Assembly: GCA_030762175.1 (NCBI GenBank)
Contig: CM060831.1
Coordinates: 72,323,001 to 72,387,000, forward strand
DNA length: 64,000 nucleotides
Direction of reading: 5' to 3'
Source: Metallyticus violacea
Taxonomy: Eukaryota > Arthropoda > Insecta > Mantodea > Metallyticidae
Shown here: positions 24,235 through 36,297 of the stretch, piece after piece
Numbering within the stretch: position 1 is the stretch's first letter
Layout: each line of letters begins with the position of its first letter
Notes under the pieces: generated by a model
Told to the model about the DNA's origin: nothing
Databases searched by the model: none
What the model saw: the letters and a program-made list of their open reading frames with translations, nothing else
Program-made: the position numbers and the translations under genes

Positions 24235-24793
24235 AATAGCTTGTAGTTAAGCTTGTACAACAGATGTCCAAAGGCTCCTCCAAGAACTAACGACTGGTGA
24301 CCCTTCTTGAACATTATGTAGCTATTCATTGCTGACCAGCGCTATAACCTCACGCATAATTACAATGGCTGTCGACAGAACCTCGGTAGACCAGCCTTCC
24401 AGTATCTGCACAAGAAAAAAGTTTAAATCGGGAGATCGCACTAGTCAGATTCTACCATTCATCCATGATTAATCGTCCTATTCAGCTGCTTCCTAGCTGA
24501 AGGTGCTATATGTTCTGACAGAGGATATTTCTCTGTAGCCAGAGGAATATCTTCCAAGAACTCAGAGACAAAGTCCCGAAAGCAGGCTGCATACATAGCA
24601 GCGCCATTAAATTTCTCTGGATGGTCCCACTATTCACGTGCTGAGCAAACCGGTCTTATATACATTGATGACTCACCATACCTGTGCTAAATCTCAAATG
24701 AGGCAATGTGAATTTTCAGGACTGCGTATGCGATTATCATGGGGGAGTTGAAAACCCCGTCATGGTAAAGAGTGCTTCATCCTTCCACATGAT
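24235..24793 (-). mobile_element. Tc1/mariner-superfamily transposase relic
   Basis: On the minus strand, 'YHDGVFNSP' or, in another frame, 'KDEALFTMTGF' near 24790-24730 resembles the first-catalytic-Asp block (DEA.F). It is followed by 'FNGAAMYAACFRDFVSEFLE' and 'DIPLATEKYPL' near 24610-24520, where the family has LPALLEDVPL-like residues, and by 'STAIVIMREVIALVSNE' near the C-terminus. The segment with the second and third catalytic residues is strongly decayed. It probably belongs to the same DUF4817/DDE branch as 13342-13677, but the match is loose. Confidence 0.55.
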
Positions 24794-24794
24794 A

Positions 24795-25066
24795 TCTAGC
24801 TTGAGTGGTTTCATTTACTTTTTCTGCGCATTGAGATTCAATATTTTGTCTATCTATATCTCGCAAACGTCTGTTAAATATCTTCGAACTATTTCGTGTA
24901 ATGTCCACTCCCCTTAACCCTCGTTTAATTTTGTCTAAATCTTTCCTTATTTTTGATGCCCATCCCGTATTCCACCCTTCCCTTATTTGTTCCCTCAAAG
25001 AAACTGCTCGAAGAAATATCTGATTCCCCCATTTTATTTTTAACCAGTACTTAATTGTTCTCATTT
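24795..25066 (-). mobile_element. LINE-like C-terminal fragment
   Basis: The minus-strand frame of 95 codons (25064-24777) reads 'MRTIKYWLKIKWGNQIFLRA', then 'SKIRKDLDKIKRGLRG' and 'RRLRDIDRQNIESQCAEK'. Its pattern (KI..DL.KIG, then RC.DIERQN..S...EK) resembles the post-reverse-transcriptase region of arthropod non-LTR retrotransposons as I remember them. It ends exactly where the Tc1/mariner relic begins, so one probably interrupted the other. No RT motifs are present. Confidence 0.45.
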
Positions 25067-26993
25067 TAAATTCATACTTTCGTTAGAACTATGAACCCCA
25101 CAATTTTCTGTACCCTTCCCTACCTATAGCAACCGGTTTAGAAACTGTGTTTGTACCTGATTAAGTGAAAGAATCTGCCCATTGTTTGCACAAAGCGATA
25201 CCTGGAGGCAGAGAAACGGAGCTTTTGAGAAATGAGCATTTATACCGCAATTTTTGAATGTCAATAGAAGTTTGAACATCTGCTGGGGAGTGTTGGTGCA
25301 CGGGAGATACACAATTTGGGAATTTCTAGAGAGGACCCGACAAAGAAGGTTAATGGCTATACAGAAGAGAGGGAGTTGGGAGGAGGGGTGAGTAAATGGA
25401 GTTAATGACTATACAGAAGAGAGGGGAGTTGGAGAGGGGGGTGAGTAAATGGAAAGGGGGTTCAAGAGTAAGGAAGGGTTCCATTTATGTTTATGTATTT
25501 GTATATAAAATTATTAATATAAAACGTAAATATGACGAAGTATTTGCATATTTTTATGTATGTTTGTATTGTATTTTCTTTGTTATGAGGACGATATTAG
25601 CATGTACGGCCATAAGGCCCATGCGGCAATTGCATATATTTGAATATATTCTAAAAATGGTACAATAAGACGTCCATTCCTTTTTCCATTTACCAGTAAC
25701 AGGTGCTCAAACGTCTAAGGCTATCAATGGGAAAGATGAGATGTATAAAAGTGTATGGATAAGGATACAAATCTTGAAGATTATCCAATGGTGCGCTCCT
25801 AAACGTAGGTCAACAGCAGATAACTTAAGGTTGGGTTTCCTCAATAGCTCGATGCACCCTTTCAAGTTATGGAGTGTGTCAGAAAGGAAATTGACCAGGC
25901 ATCCGATCATCTAAAATTCAGAACATTTTGCGAATAGAGTTCCATCTTTGTGAATATCACTCAACATTTAAACAAGTGGCTGCACAGAAGTTGATATTGC
26001 AAGCATTCAAAACAAAATATAGTACGATTTTTTCTTGTGGCAATATCCCTGCGCGAGGTGAATAGTGGTGGAGGTTAACTCGCACGTGCTTAGCGAAAGC
26101 CTCTCAGTTTCCTTATCTGAATGAGAGCCACTGAGCAACTTGTTGATAGCGGCCATGTCGCAGTTCTTGCTGTTTATATACTCCATTTGAGCAAACAGGA
26201 GGATTGCAAACAGAGTTTGCCAACGCCAAATCAAAGATAACAACGAAGGACCACAGTATGTTATCGATCGATGGTGTTATGTTATGACAATTCTTGAACC
26301 CTGTATGGCACTTAGAAATGAAGTGGTGGGGATTGTAAATCACAGTTTGACCCAGCTAAGCCTCTTCTGGTGTAAACAGTTATGGTTTTCAATGCGTGGA
26401 GTTTCATTCTTGTATACATATTGTCAATCCCTTATTATCGTTATTACAAAAAAATTACGAACATATGGAGATTTGTTGGAAAATAAAATAGATCAATTAC
26501 AAAGCCCATGTGTTCTAGGAGATTTAAGCACAGAGCTCCTCAAATTCCGCATTTGATCGAGGTTAAAAACGTTAAGACGAGGGTATAAGCTCCCTATCTT
26601 TATGCTCTTTTATTGCAGGTTTTTACTTCCCGCTCAGTCGATTTCGACCAGTCGCATGTAGTCAGTGAAGGAAGATTGGGAATCCCTGAATTAAAAAAAC
26701 AATATATGAAGCAATTTGAATAAGAAAATATATAGATCCTAGCATTCTTAAATTCAGTCATTCATAATATAATCATTAAATTTTACTTTAGTTCTCAAAG
26801 CAACTTGAAAGGATTCAAAACCCAGATGCACTCCATTATCCCGATAATCGTGCAAAGAAGCGTATTAATCAAATGAAGAACTTAAGCCATAAATTTGTGA
26901 GAAGTACGCCGCTCAACGCATTTGATGAATATCAAAGATGCTGCGGTTGTTTTACTATAAAAATCCTGGGAACCATAAACACCTCCGGCATGT
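25067..26993. other. No gene recognised
   Basis: Contains a local near-duplicate 'GGCTATACAGAAGAGAGGG' / 'GACTATACAGAAGAGAGGG' in a G-rich tract (25350-25460). Several 67-90 codon frames match nothing known. Confidence 0.5.
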
Positions 26994-27188
26994 TTGTTTC
27001 TTCTTGCAGCATATCCACAGAGCCTTGGTAGAATTTATGGTGATGAACTTCCCCTGAAGTTTTCTTATAACATACCTCTTCCTGTTTGTGTTCATTGTGG
27101 ATCCAGCTTTACTGCAGAGCATTTTACTGCTTCTTTTCCGCTCTCTACCTTTATAGCTTATTTATGCCCTAAGGCTGGAGCAAAATAA
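26994..27188 (+). mobile_element. Possible LINE tail (Cys/His motif), weak
   Basis: A plus-strand frame of about 64 codons contains 'PLPVCVHCGSSFTAEHF', resembling the C..C....T.EH motif that follows the RNase H region in some insect non-LTR retrotransposons. A good polypyrimidine-CAG acceptor (26993-27008, 'TGTTTCTTCTTGCAG') sits just upstream, so a small exon is an alternative reading. Neither is supported by neighbouring sequence. Confidence 0.28.
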
Positions 27189-27892
27189 AAGTCATGTTAA
27201 GGAATAAGCTGGGAACCTATATCCTTTTTGCAACATGCTTTTATCCGGATATTTTAATGAGCACATAAATATTCGGCCTCCTAACATTACATAAATGTTA
27301 TCCAGGCATATCTTTAAGGCAAGGGATAGCTGAAAATTGAGAAAAAATGACAAAAAAGTCGTTTTTTAAATTTTAGCTATATATGGTTTAGAGTTTATCT
27401 TTAAAAATGTTCTCGTTTTTAACCCTCTGATCATTTAAATGACCAACAGAGGGCAGAGATACACGTGAATAAATGCTATAATGTGTAGCTGTCAGTCTTG
27501 ATTCTACATATGTGTTTTCCCCAGATATTTCAAAAGAGGCGTGTGTGGTAAGCCTGCTGACAAGCGATTGTAGCTTAGCAATGCTTGCAGTGTCATTAGC
27601 TTTAGTTTTTGTTTTTGTTTTTGTTTTTTTTTTTTTTTGTAACCAAAGAACATATGAGATCTTCCCATTTGGTTTTTGTAAAAGCACGGAAATACTCCCT
27701 AAGTTTATTTACAGTGCCTGATATCGCATTTTATTTCTGTATTTATATTATTTTAATACAAATACACATTTGTTTCATTTTTCTGGTGTATATAATAGAT
27801 AAAGCTTTTATGATACAAAAAAGGTTGTTTTTATGTGAATCTAGTTGGTAGATACTACTTTTTCATTGATTATATACATATTAGTTGATGTA
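27189..27892. other. AT-rich DNA with T/GTTTTT tract
   Basis: 27602-27639 is a (GTTTTT)n to poly(T) tract, possibly the reversed tail of a lost retroelement. Otherwise nothing recognised. Confidence 0.55.
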
Positions 27893-27920
27893 TGAAGGTA
27901 GGTTCACAAGTTTCCGGCCT
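27893..27920 (+). repeat. mariner left inverted repeat
   Basis: Contains 'GGTAGGTTCACAAGTTTCC' and pairs with 29140-29167. A TA dinucleotide precedes it. Confidence 0.93.
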
Positions 27921-29139
27921 CGGCGATAAGGATCGCCTTCACAAAACCTTTATCTGATGCCAATCCTTATCTGTCGAGTAAATAATTGCAGCTATAACTT
28001 TTCGCTCCAGTGTGTACAGTTGTTCAGATATAGTTGCATAAAGAAGGCTATGTGTAGAAAATTGTGACACTTCAAAGTGGAGTATTGAGCTGTTAAGTTC
28101 TTCACAAAAGGACTTACTCCAAATGAAATTAAACAGTGATTGGACGGTGTATATGGGGAAGCATCCCCCTCATATTCCACCGCAAAAGAATGGAGCAAAC
28201 GTTTTCGAATAGGTCGAGAAAGCATTGAAGACGAAGAGCGTGCAGGTCGGCCCTTGGATGTGCTCACTCCTGAAAACATCGCTCTTGTGGAAAGAAATTA
28301 CGGAAGACCGGCGGCGGCTTAAAGTTACAGAAATGGCAGCAAGGTTGGGTCTTTCTAAAACAAAATTCCTTTGAATTATTCATGAACATTTAAATATGAA
28401 TAAGGTTAGAGCAATATGGGTGCCTAGACTTCTTTCCTCGGTTCAAAAACAGCAAAGATTTGTCAGGCATTTTGGGAACTTTGCCGTGGCAACCAGAGAA
28501 AAGTTCTGCTAACAATGTTACAGGAGATGAAACTATGGTCCTCTACTATGATCCCTTATTCAAAAGAGAATCAATGGAGTGGCGTAAACGTGGCGAAGCA
28601 CCGCTTCTAAAGGCCAAGGTCACTCAGTCAACCAAAAAAATCGTGACCACAATCTGTTGTGACTGTAAAGGAATACTCTTTATTGACTTCAAGGAGAGGA
28701 ACACGACAGTAAATGGGGAGTACTATGCTGGCCTATTGCATAGACTACGTGCTTCCATCAAAGAGAAAAGGCGAGGCAGGCTCAGTGGTGCTGTACACCT
28801 TCACGACAACGCGCCTATACACACAGGTCGTGTTGCAAAGGAAGCTGTGAAGAAATGTGCCTTTAAGGAGATCAACCATCTACCCTACAGGCCAAATCTA
28901 GCTCCCAGTAACTATTTCCTCGTCTCAAAACTCAAGAAGGGCCTTCGATGTAGGAAATTTAAGTGTGACGAACAAGGGATGGATGCTGTTTATGCCCATT
29001 TTGCAGACAAGACTTATGACTATTTTGGGGGCGGGGGATTGAAATGTTAATTCAAAGATATGAGAAGTTATTGCAATAAAAGGTAACTATATTGAAAAGT
29101 GAAATATAACTTTTGTCTTTATCATACTTAAAAATGGTT

Positions 29140-29167
29140 AGGCTGGAAACTTATGAATCTACCCACA
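29140..29167 (-). repeat. mariner right inverted repeat
   Basis: Its reverse complement contains 'GGTAGATTCATAAGTTTCC'. Five mismatches to the left repeat. Followed by TA. Confidence 0.93.
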
Positions 29168-31140
29168 TAAACATGTTTGAACAGAGTCTAGCACAAAGAT
29201 ACTATCTTCTAAATAGATTATTATGATAACTGCCTAAGAGATAGTAGAAAATAGTTCCATCTTGCATCGATTCCCAGTCTTTCACTCCAGCAGAAAGAGA
29301 TTGAACGCTATATATATAACACACTGAAAGTACTGCAGCTCATGAGAGGAAATTCTCTGCATTTAGTGAGGCGCAGGAAAATATAGAAGCAGACAAATTT
29401 AAGTTAGTTACTGATGCACTAAATTATATGGGGAAATACTTTCATATATGCTTGGATTGTGCTGCTAAGGGTTTCAAATCTCCAAAATATTACAAGACTA
29501 TAATGGAAACCATATTACCTATTTCTGTTTTGGCTAAAAGTATATCTGTATAATTAAGGATGGCCAACAATGACATTCTTAGAATAGCAATGCACGTTTT
29601 CACAGTTTTATTCGGAGCAAGTGTACAAAGTAATCTTAGTTTCAAAGGAGAAAGTGAACATTGCTGAAACTTCAGTTATCCTTGAGTTAACAAGGAACTT
29701 TAGTTTTGTGCGAACATGTTGTAACAGACATTGCCCTATTGTCACATTTCAGTTTCAAATTAATTTTCACATGTTAGATTTTCAACAATTTTACCCTTTG
29801 TAGGTTTCTTGCGTGGGGGGGGGGGGTTGTGACGCTAAAAAATGCATGCTCCTGATTTTTGATTGTGAAATGAAGTTAGACGAGAATTTTCACCTGTGAT
29901 ATTGTATTGACAACCAAAAGTTTAATAGTTTAGAGCATTTCTGATATTGGATTTTACGTAGTTTTATCCATAGGAGACCTTTCATGTTGCACATGGCATT
30001 TTGATAACTACCTGAACACTGTTACATACCTAAAGAGGGGTATCTGTTAGTTACTCTGTTTAAAAGAGCGTAGATCCTCACATTTTATAAATATATCAAA
30101 AGGAAAGGCAGGAACTGTTGCTTTTTCACTATCGCAAATTAAAATGTGTGTTTAACTTATTAGAGATGTAGCACTGATGTTTTTTTTTTTTATCGAGTTC
30201 TCTTTCATTAACTTCCCTGAACTGATAAAATGTGCCATTCTCAGGTCTTTCCGCATATTACTTTTTAACCTTTTAGGACTTAGATAATGAAATTTCTATC
30301 AGGCATCAACTTAAATCATGTTAAAAGAGCTTATATAGTTGAAACAAGCAATCGCAAACTCATTACTGCCACACTAAAACACTGCTGCAGATTTCCAATA
30401 GTTACATTATAAGGTATTTAGTTGGATCTGGGGTAAAATGTAACATTCACAATTAGATTATTGAAACTCTATCAACAATCGATAGCAAGCTTCACGCTGT
30501 TCAAAAGCAAAATCAAAGCTCCAAGTTTTCATTTGGGAAATTAAATGAGATATACACTTGCATTTTATCTCAATACATTTAACAACACACACACACATAC
30601 AGAAGCAATACTCACAAACGCGCGTGTAAACACAGACAAACATACAATAAGAACTGGAGAAGAAGAAATAAATAAAAACTAAAACAGGCATACAAATAGA
30701 GCAATATTTTAAAAAGCTTGAGTTCTTCTACAAAGGCATACATATTTTATTATTGTAAAACACATACTTGCGTACATACAGAAAACTTAATTATATCACA
30801 TCACGAGAATACTAGTAAGTAATATTGTGTATTTATTGCTTATTTTGACAGTACACACAAATCATTACACATACATTTAAAATATTTGTACTTCAAATTA
30901 AATACATTTACTTATTTTTACTCAAGCATAAACTCTTAAATATATATGCACGAGCGCACACACACGTATAGTCAAAGTGTATACTCCAACAGAGCTCTCC
31001 TAAGTGTTGGCCAATTGTCTTCCTGTGCAAACAGACCCCAGCATGCTAATCTATTCCCATTCGACATAGAAAAGCCTCCACTGTTCGGTACATGGGCAGG
31101 CTATCAGCTTAAGCAGTGGTAGAGTGCAGACATCACGAAG
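29168..31140. other. No gene recognised
   Basis: AT-rich. Holds a (G)13 tract (29814-29826), a (T)12 tract near 30180, and CA-rich segments near 30585-30600 and 30955-30965. No protein family found. Confidence 0.55.
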
Positions 31141-31680
31141 ATGGTGAACGTGAAAAAAGTTATTGAACAAGCTGAGAAAGGAAGTAAGGAACAGTTTCGC
31201 CACCAATTATAAATACAAAGGTAGAATCTATTGAGAAGTCAGAAACACGTGTTAAGAAGCTTGAGGCTAGATGTATGTGAAGAGTATAAATGAATATGGG
31301 CTGCCAGATGAGGATAGAGAAAACTGGAGTGATGCACGTTGCGGCCCAGATTGGAATCAAACGGATATGCGAAGATAGAACGTCCGCATCGTGTCGGCAG
31401 ATAAGGTAACAGGCGACCTATAGTGTGTAAACTGCTTTCTTTTACATGGAAAGAGATCATTCTGAAAGAGAGCAAACATCTAAGGGGAACTGGTTTCATA
31501 ATCGGGAAGACTATAGCGATAAATGCTGCAGGATCGGGAATTTCCTCTTCTGACAAATGAACAGTGTCAGGAAACAGGGTTGTCATGCAGTTATAAAAGT
31601 TGCTAAACTAAGGATTAATGGCCGAGTAAGAAACAGGAGAACTAGAACAGATCAAGCGAAAAATGGGGGAATAGCATAAA
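31141..31680 (+). mobile_element. LINE ORF1 relic (coiled-coil RNA-binding protein)
   Basis: Begins at ATG 31141 ('VKKVIEQAEKGSKEQFRHQL'), then 'NTKVESIEKSETRVKKLEAR', a heptad-like coiled coil. After a frame change come 'RPHRVGR' and 'NRRPIVCKLLSFTWKEIILK', directly followed by 'ESKHLRGTGFIIG'. Another frame change gives 'KQGCHAVIKVAKLRINGR'. This order (coiled coil, R.GR..GKRPI, SF..K..IL...K.LKGT, A.K.G..A....KL..NG) is typical of ORF1 of insect non-LTR retrotransposons. The pol ORF is absent, so it is a 3'-truncated or rearranged fragment. At least three frame breaks. Confidence 0.68.
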
Positions 31681-32838
31681 AATGGCGAAATTTTCCTACG
31701 ATGAGCAGCATCGAACCCAGGAACACAGTGCAGCCACGCAGCTGTTGCAGGTAGAGAATATCGTATTAATTATACATTTCTTCATCAAACTAGATTTTAT
31801 AATTCACTACGATGAAACAGAAATATTAACAACATCCTATTCCACCCATATTTTACATTACCTTATAAAGGCGCTCTCTTTAGATATTGATATTCTATCT
31901 GGCCGATTAGGTTAACTTTTCTGCGTTGTGTTACAAAGGCAGATGTGTAAACCTTCATCACCAGTGGCTATAGCCTACACCAACACTTCTCAACAGTGAA
32001 GACACACGACCCTGTTGCGAGATTCTCTAGGTGTGTCATGAAATCTGTGACTTTGTGATATTACTGGTAAAAGTATTTAAAATAATTTCACTCAAATTTT
32101 ATTTAAAAAAAAGGAAAACGTAAACATTCAAAGGCTTAATTAAATTTATTTTAAAACGGATTTCTTGGTATGCATCTTACAATGAAAGGGATGATTAAAC
32201 TTGAGCTGGTCAATTCTTACTCAGAATATTCATGATAGAGTTGAGGACAATACACACAAAGTTGTTGTTTAACCAAGAGAGGCCTGAAATATTATTTAAC
32301 ACCGAATAGAGCAGCTAGCACAAGTAGGAGATTTAAAAATGCAAAACGGTATTAACTGCTTCCATTGTTATTATTGAGTACTGTTTCTTTGTTAGCATTC
32401 ACATTTCATCATATTTCAGCAGTAGTGCTTGAACTGATTGAAGTTCTGCAAATGCCCTTCTTTCTCCAGAGCAAAGTCAATGGTAGATTCTGGGGACATA
32501 GTTTAAAGATTATGCATCCAGTCATACTTAGTAACAGTGGCAGAGAGTAAATATTGTGTCATGTTTCCCAAGAGCTAGGAGGTGATTTAAAATAATTTCG
32601 GATGTTACTGACTCATCTTCAACTTTTCTTTATGTAATTAAAAAGTATTCATACTGAGCTTAGAATAAAAATAATTAACACAATAATGCATACAGCACAT
32701 GTAAAATTATCATTGAACCTCAAAACATGCCAGAACTCGGACGAAATGGCATTGCGACTGCAAGTCTACAACAAACTTGTGCTGAAGGTAGTGTCACTTC
32801 CAAAGATATAGCTAGATAATAAGGCAGTTAAACGCAAT
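31681..32838. other. No gene recognised
   Basis: Frames of 77 codons (31682-31915) and 61 codons (32365-32550) match nothing. The first 60 bp may still belong to the LINE. Confidence 0.5.
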
Positions 32839-32915
32839 GCCATAATAGTTCAGACGGTTAGAGCATCATACTGTAATTATGAAGGTATTGGTTTCGAGTC
32901 CTCACGTCCTGGTGC
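32839..32915 (+). pseudogene. tRNA-Tyr(GTA)-like pseudogene or SINE head
   Basis: 'TAGTTCAGACGGTTAGAGCA' fits a tRNA D-arm/A box. 'TCATA-CTGTAAT-TATGA' forms a perfect 5-bp anticodon stem with a 7-nt loop, anticodon GTA (32873-32875). 'GGTTTCGAGTCC' is a B box with one inserted T. The 5' seven bases (GCCATAA) find no complementary 3' acceptor strand and the T stem is poor, so this is not a working tRNA gene. Confidence 0.5.
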
Positions 32916-34429
32916 TTTTTATATCGAAATTAAAGGAGATTGCTTCCATTGCAATGATTTACTCCTTAACATACTACCTCTCACACGTTGGGCCATAAGT
33001 TGATATTTATGAATTTCTTTTTCTGATGGAATTAAAGGAAATTTGCCACAATTACAATAATTACCTGTTCCTATCAATTTATATATAGGAAAAGGAGGCG
33101 AGCCTAGGCCGTCAGGCCGTAGCGAACAACAGCAAACCATTGGATTCACCGGTTTCTAGGATTTATCCGAAGTTAGGGCTAATGTTAGTGTGTGTGCGTG
33201 TGTGTATTAATTAATTGCGAATTCCAATAATACATCGAGTGGTACAAAGTGAAAAGATCCGTTTTTAATAAGGAATAACATATTGCAGCCAGAAAGTTAT
33301 GGAGGACAAAGCATGAGTTACATTACATTTAGCAAAATTGTGCGCAAGACCGAGCGCCCATATTGTTGCCAACCCGTACATTAATGTACCGCAGAAACGT
33401 ACTTGTTGTGCAGCATTTCGGGAATAATAAAAAGTTCAGAACCACTATTTGGTGAATAATCAGAGATAAATGAAAACCATTTGTACCAATCGAATTTGTA
33501 TTACCTTCTATTTCCAGGAATCTCTCCTCACTATTCTTAACAATAAAATCTTGCAGCCTCGCTGGTTATGCTAATAGTGTTCCTATAAGTAGTCGGAAGC
33601 TTTAACGGCCGGAGTCAGAATTATAACTAAAAGTTTCTCCCGGGCTTAGAAGAAAATTTCGTTGATAATTCACTGAAAATAAAATTCGAATCATTTGTTA
33701 ATTTTCTACTTCTGAATCGCAAAAATTATGTGGAATTTAGCAACTCTGCCATTAGACACCTTCTACTATTCCCCAATCAACTTATCTCTGTGAGCGGGTT
33801 TCTCTGCATTGACAGCAATCAAAACAAAGCACATAAACCGCATGAATTCACAATAACATAAAATTTTGCACTCACGAATATTCAGCCACAATTCGAGAGC
33901 TGATATATAGAAAACAAGCCCAGAAAAGTGCATTACATAATAAAGTAATTATTATATAACGTTTCTTTATTATTTTAAGGTCACAAATCTCCACTTTTTA
34001 TAGTTTAAAACTGCATTATTTAACAAGTGACAAATTGTTTAATTTATTTTAGTTGTAAGTATGTATCATTTAAATTAACCATAGCTCTGGGAGTACAAAC
34101 TTGAGTGGAAAAGGTCTCTAGCGTAGAGGAAAAAAAAATTGAATACCAGTGAGCAGCACATGATTATGTTGCAAACCCTGTCAATTATTCATTGAAATGT
34201 TCCGCTAAATTTGATCGCACATGACATTTTCGAATTTGTAGCAAATTTTTATACATAGTATATCGATATAGATTCCGTTTTACACAAAATAAGGAAAAAA
34301 TGGACAACTTTCACAAATGAAATAATAATTTATAGTTCACATACTAATTGATCCGGCTATACTTCAACAATGAGTTGTTTCGAATGACTAAAGTCATTCA
34401 AAGTGTAGTTAGAACTCGCCACTATGCCC
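32916..34429. other. No gene recognised
   Basis: Contains a GC-rich patch (33090-33125) and a short GT-rich tract (33187-33206). No family recognised. Confidence 0.5.
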
Positions 34430-34600
34430 GAAAGAAACTTTCAGTTATACCTCTTCAATAACAAATTGGATGGGTATGCGCCTGTCGGATAAGATCAAAG
34501 CTTTCACCTGTGCCACAATTCCAGGTTTCTCTGTCAGAGAAGGCTCGTCTTCAAGGGTTGTCTTCATAATGCAACCGCATGTTTCAACTGACAGCTGTGG
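34430..34600 (-). mobile_element. mariner-type N-terminal fragment
   Basis: One minus-strand frame reads 'TTLEDEPSLTEKPGIVAQVK' then 'ALILSDRRIPIQFVIEEV', closely following the mariner linker and second helix-turn-helix (EDDPR.GRPST..., V..L...DRR.TI....EEV). The GRP box is decayed. No catalytic part follows. About 50 codons remain. Confidence 0.55.
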
Positions 34601-35091
34601 TACACCTTCCTAACACAAATGGCTGATAATGAATTTTTCTGAACAAATTCCCTTGAAATACAAGAATATATTACGTGGCAAGCCTCAATTTTCTTAACCA
34701 ATGTCGCCATTTAGTTTCTGCTGCCTCTGTCATAATGATGCAGTGCGGTGGAAAGAAAAGTATTATTATATTGCGATTTTTTCATGGTGACACCAATCAC
34801 TGTCTTTCATATTTTTTTAAGGACAGATTGCAAATCATTAATCTATTTCGTTTGCCGATTTAGCTTTTTATCCAGTTTTCTGTCTTCGTATTTAAATGAA
34901 TATCTACATTATAAGTTGCAGTCAGCATTGTTTATTGAAATCAGCCTTTACATACTGTCGTTGCCTAATATAACATCTATATAAGAGAAATGTATCATAC
35001 ATTAGGCACTAATTGACCAGCATACTTTTGTTAGCTTAAGAAATTTAACATTAAATTTCTGCCTTTTGACGTTTTTTCCCTTTTTATCAGA
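34601..35091. other. No gene recognised
   Basis: AT-rich. The right end of the mariner fragment may extend some way here without readable frame. Confidence 0.5.
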
Positions 35092-35604
35092 TTGTTAAAT
35101 ATATTGGTTTTCCCCATACAGATATATGTTGACCTCCTTTCTATTATACATGCCTGCACTCCCTATTTAGTAGTATCCCTAAATCTTATTTTTATTAGTC
35201 CCTTGAACTTTACTACGTCTCTTCAAGCCCTACGAAAAATAAAATTCGCATTCCTCTGCTGCGAAACTGCGATGGTTATGTTCTTAAGTCCAGGATGTGG
35301 AAACCAGCCTGACTACGTGCAAAGCGTTTTAATGCTCAATATATTTGAAGCAGGTGAAGGAGAAATTGTGAACATTCCTTTTGGGAAATTATTTTCCACG
35401 TTTAAAGGAACCTTGGTATTACTATTGTCGTCGTCTCCATTTTATAGCGTCATAAACGTAGTTTTCGTGATGGATAATAAACGTGTTTGTAGTGCGTTCT
35501 TGGAGCAAAGTGTAAGGAAAATTCATTGCAAAACATCATTTAATATCATGTTTTATTCTGCAGCGAAAATGACTACTTCATTGGTCGCCATGTTTTTAAT
35601 TTAA
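35092..35604 (+). CDS. Unidentified 170-codon open frame
   Basis: One of the longest uninterrupted frames in the window not explained by a repeat or a recognised element. It opens with TTG (35092); the first ATG lies internally near 35274. The predicted peptide has a hydrophobic N-terminal third and later hydrophobic stretches ('GTLVLLLSSSPFY') but no motif I know. No promoter, acceptor site or polyadenylation signal clearly belongs to it. In 64 kb of AT-rich DNA a frame of this length can arise by chance, and that is my default reading. Confidence 0.15.
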   Translation: MLNILVFPIQIYVDLLSIIHACTPYLVVSLNLIFISPLNFTTSLQALRKIKFAFLCCETAMVMFLSPGCGNQPDYVQSVLMLNIFEAGEGEIVNIPFGKLFSTFKGTLVLLLSSSPFYSVINVVFVMDNKRVCSAFLEQSVRKIHCKTSFNIMFYSAAKMTTSLVAMFLI

Positions 35605-36297
35605 GAAAGGGAAATTATTAGAAATAGAGCAAAAATATCCATTGATACTCTGGTATCAGCATAAGAATATACTTGTTCTGAAAAATAAGTAATGTTTTTT
35701 CATTAATGTTTAAAGTGTTTATGCATTGTCATAATTTAAATTTCCTCGTAAGTAGTTTAAAAGTACATAATATTTAAGTGCACATGAACAGATGCTTTAA
35801 AATGTATAGCTTAAAAATATTCTGTTTATTTCTTTCCTACTTTCTTTTTTTATTTATTTAATCATTAATTTTCTTGATTTAATATTTTGCGATTTTGGAA
35901 TTACAAAATAAATTGAATATAAAATTAGTTTCAAGTTTATTTTTTCAAACTGTCTTTTTATTTTATTTATTTATTGAAATTATAAATGAAATTTATTATT
36001 ATCTTGACCGCTGTGTTTTAGGTCTCAAGTCCTGTCAGTATACATTTATTAGGCAGTTGACTAGAGTATCACATTTTTTGTGTGTAGCCATTTTTAAATA
36101 CAAACCAGTTTGGATATCCATGCGGAATATATTCAGAAATTGACGGGCTAATTACTTGCTTCCAGAACTGCATTCAACAAATTTTAATCTATGGTTCAGT
36201 GACATGTTTTAATGTCTAATTTTTCTGTGTGTAAGGTTCCGAGTTAGATTACCGGCTTGGCAGAAGAATTTTTCTTTGATTAAAGACGTTTCCTTGT
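35605..36297. other. AT-rich DNA, no gene recognised
   Basis: An 82-codon frame (35895-36143) is AT-driven and unrecognised. Confidence 0.55.

Larger units (their letters stand above)
27893..29167 (+). mobile_element. Full-length mariner transposon, inactive
   Basis: A 1,275-bp element with 28-bp terminal inverted repeats (23 of 28 matching) and a flanking TA duplication (27891-27892 and 29168-29169), the mariner signature. The transposase start is mutated to GTG (28077), where the sister copy at 9696 has ATG. An early frameshift follows. The N-terminal part is readable from 28140 ('DGVYGEASPSYSTAKEWSKR') to a stop near 28320. The C-terminal frame 28460-29050 holds 'VTGDETM' (first Asp, 28526-28528), 'HDNAPIH' (second Asp, 28805-28807) and 'RPNLAPSNYF', where the third catalytic Asp is Asn (28910-28912). 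Spacing between the last two positions is 34 residues, the DD34D arrangement. Frame breaks and the lost Asp make it non-autonomous. Confidence 0.95.

Noticed and set aside
32839..32915. Functional tRNA-Tyr gene
   Set aside because: Good anticodon stem and boxes, but no acceptor-stem pairing and an insertion in the T loop.
33090..33125. GC patch sharing GGCCTAGGCTC with family-3 SINEs
   Set aside because: The shared block is only about 11 bp; too short to claim homology.
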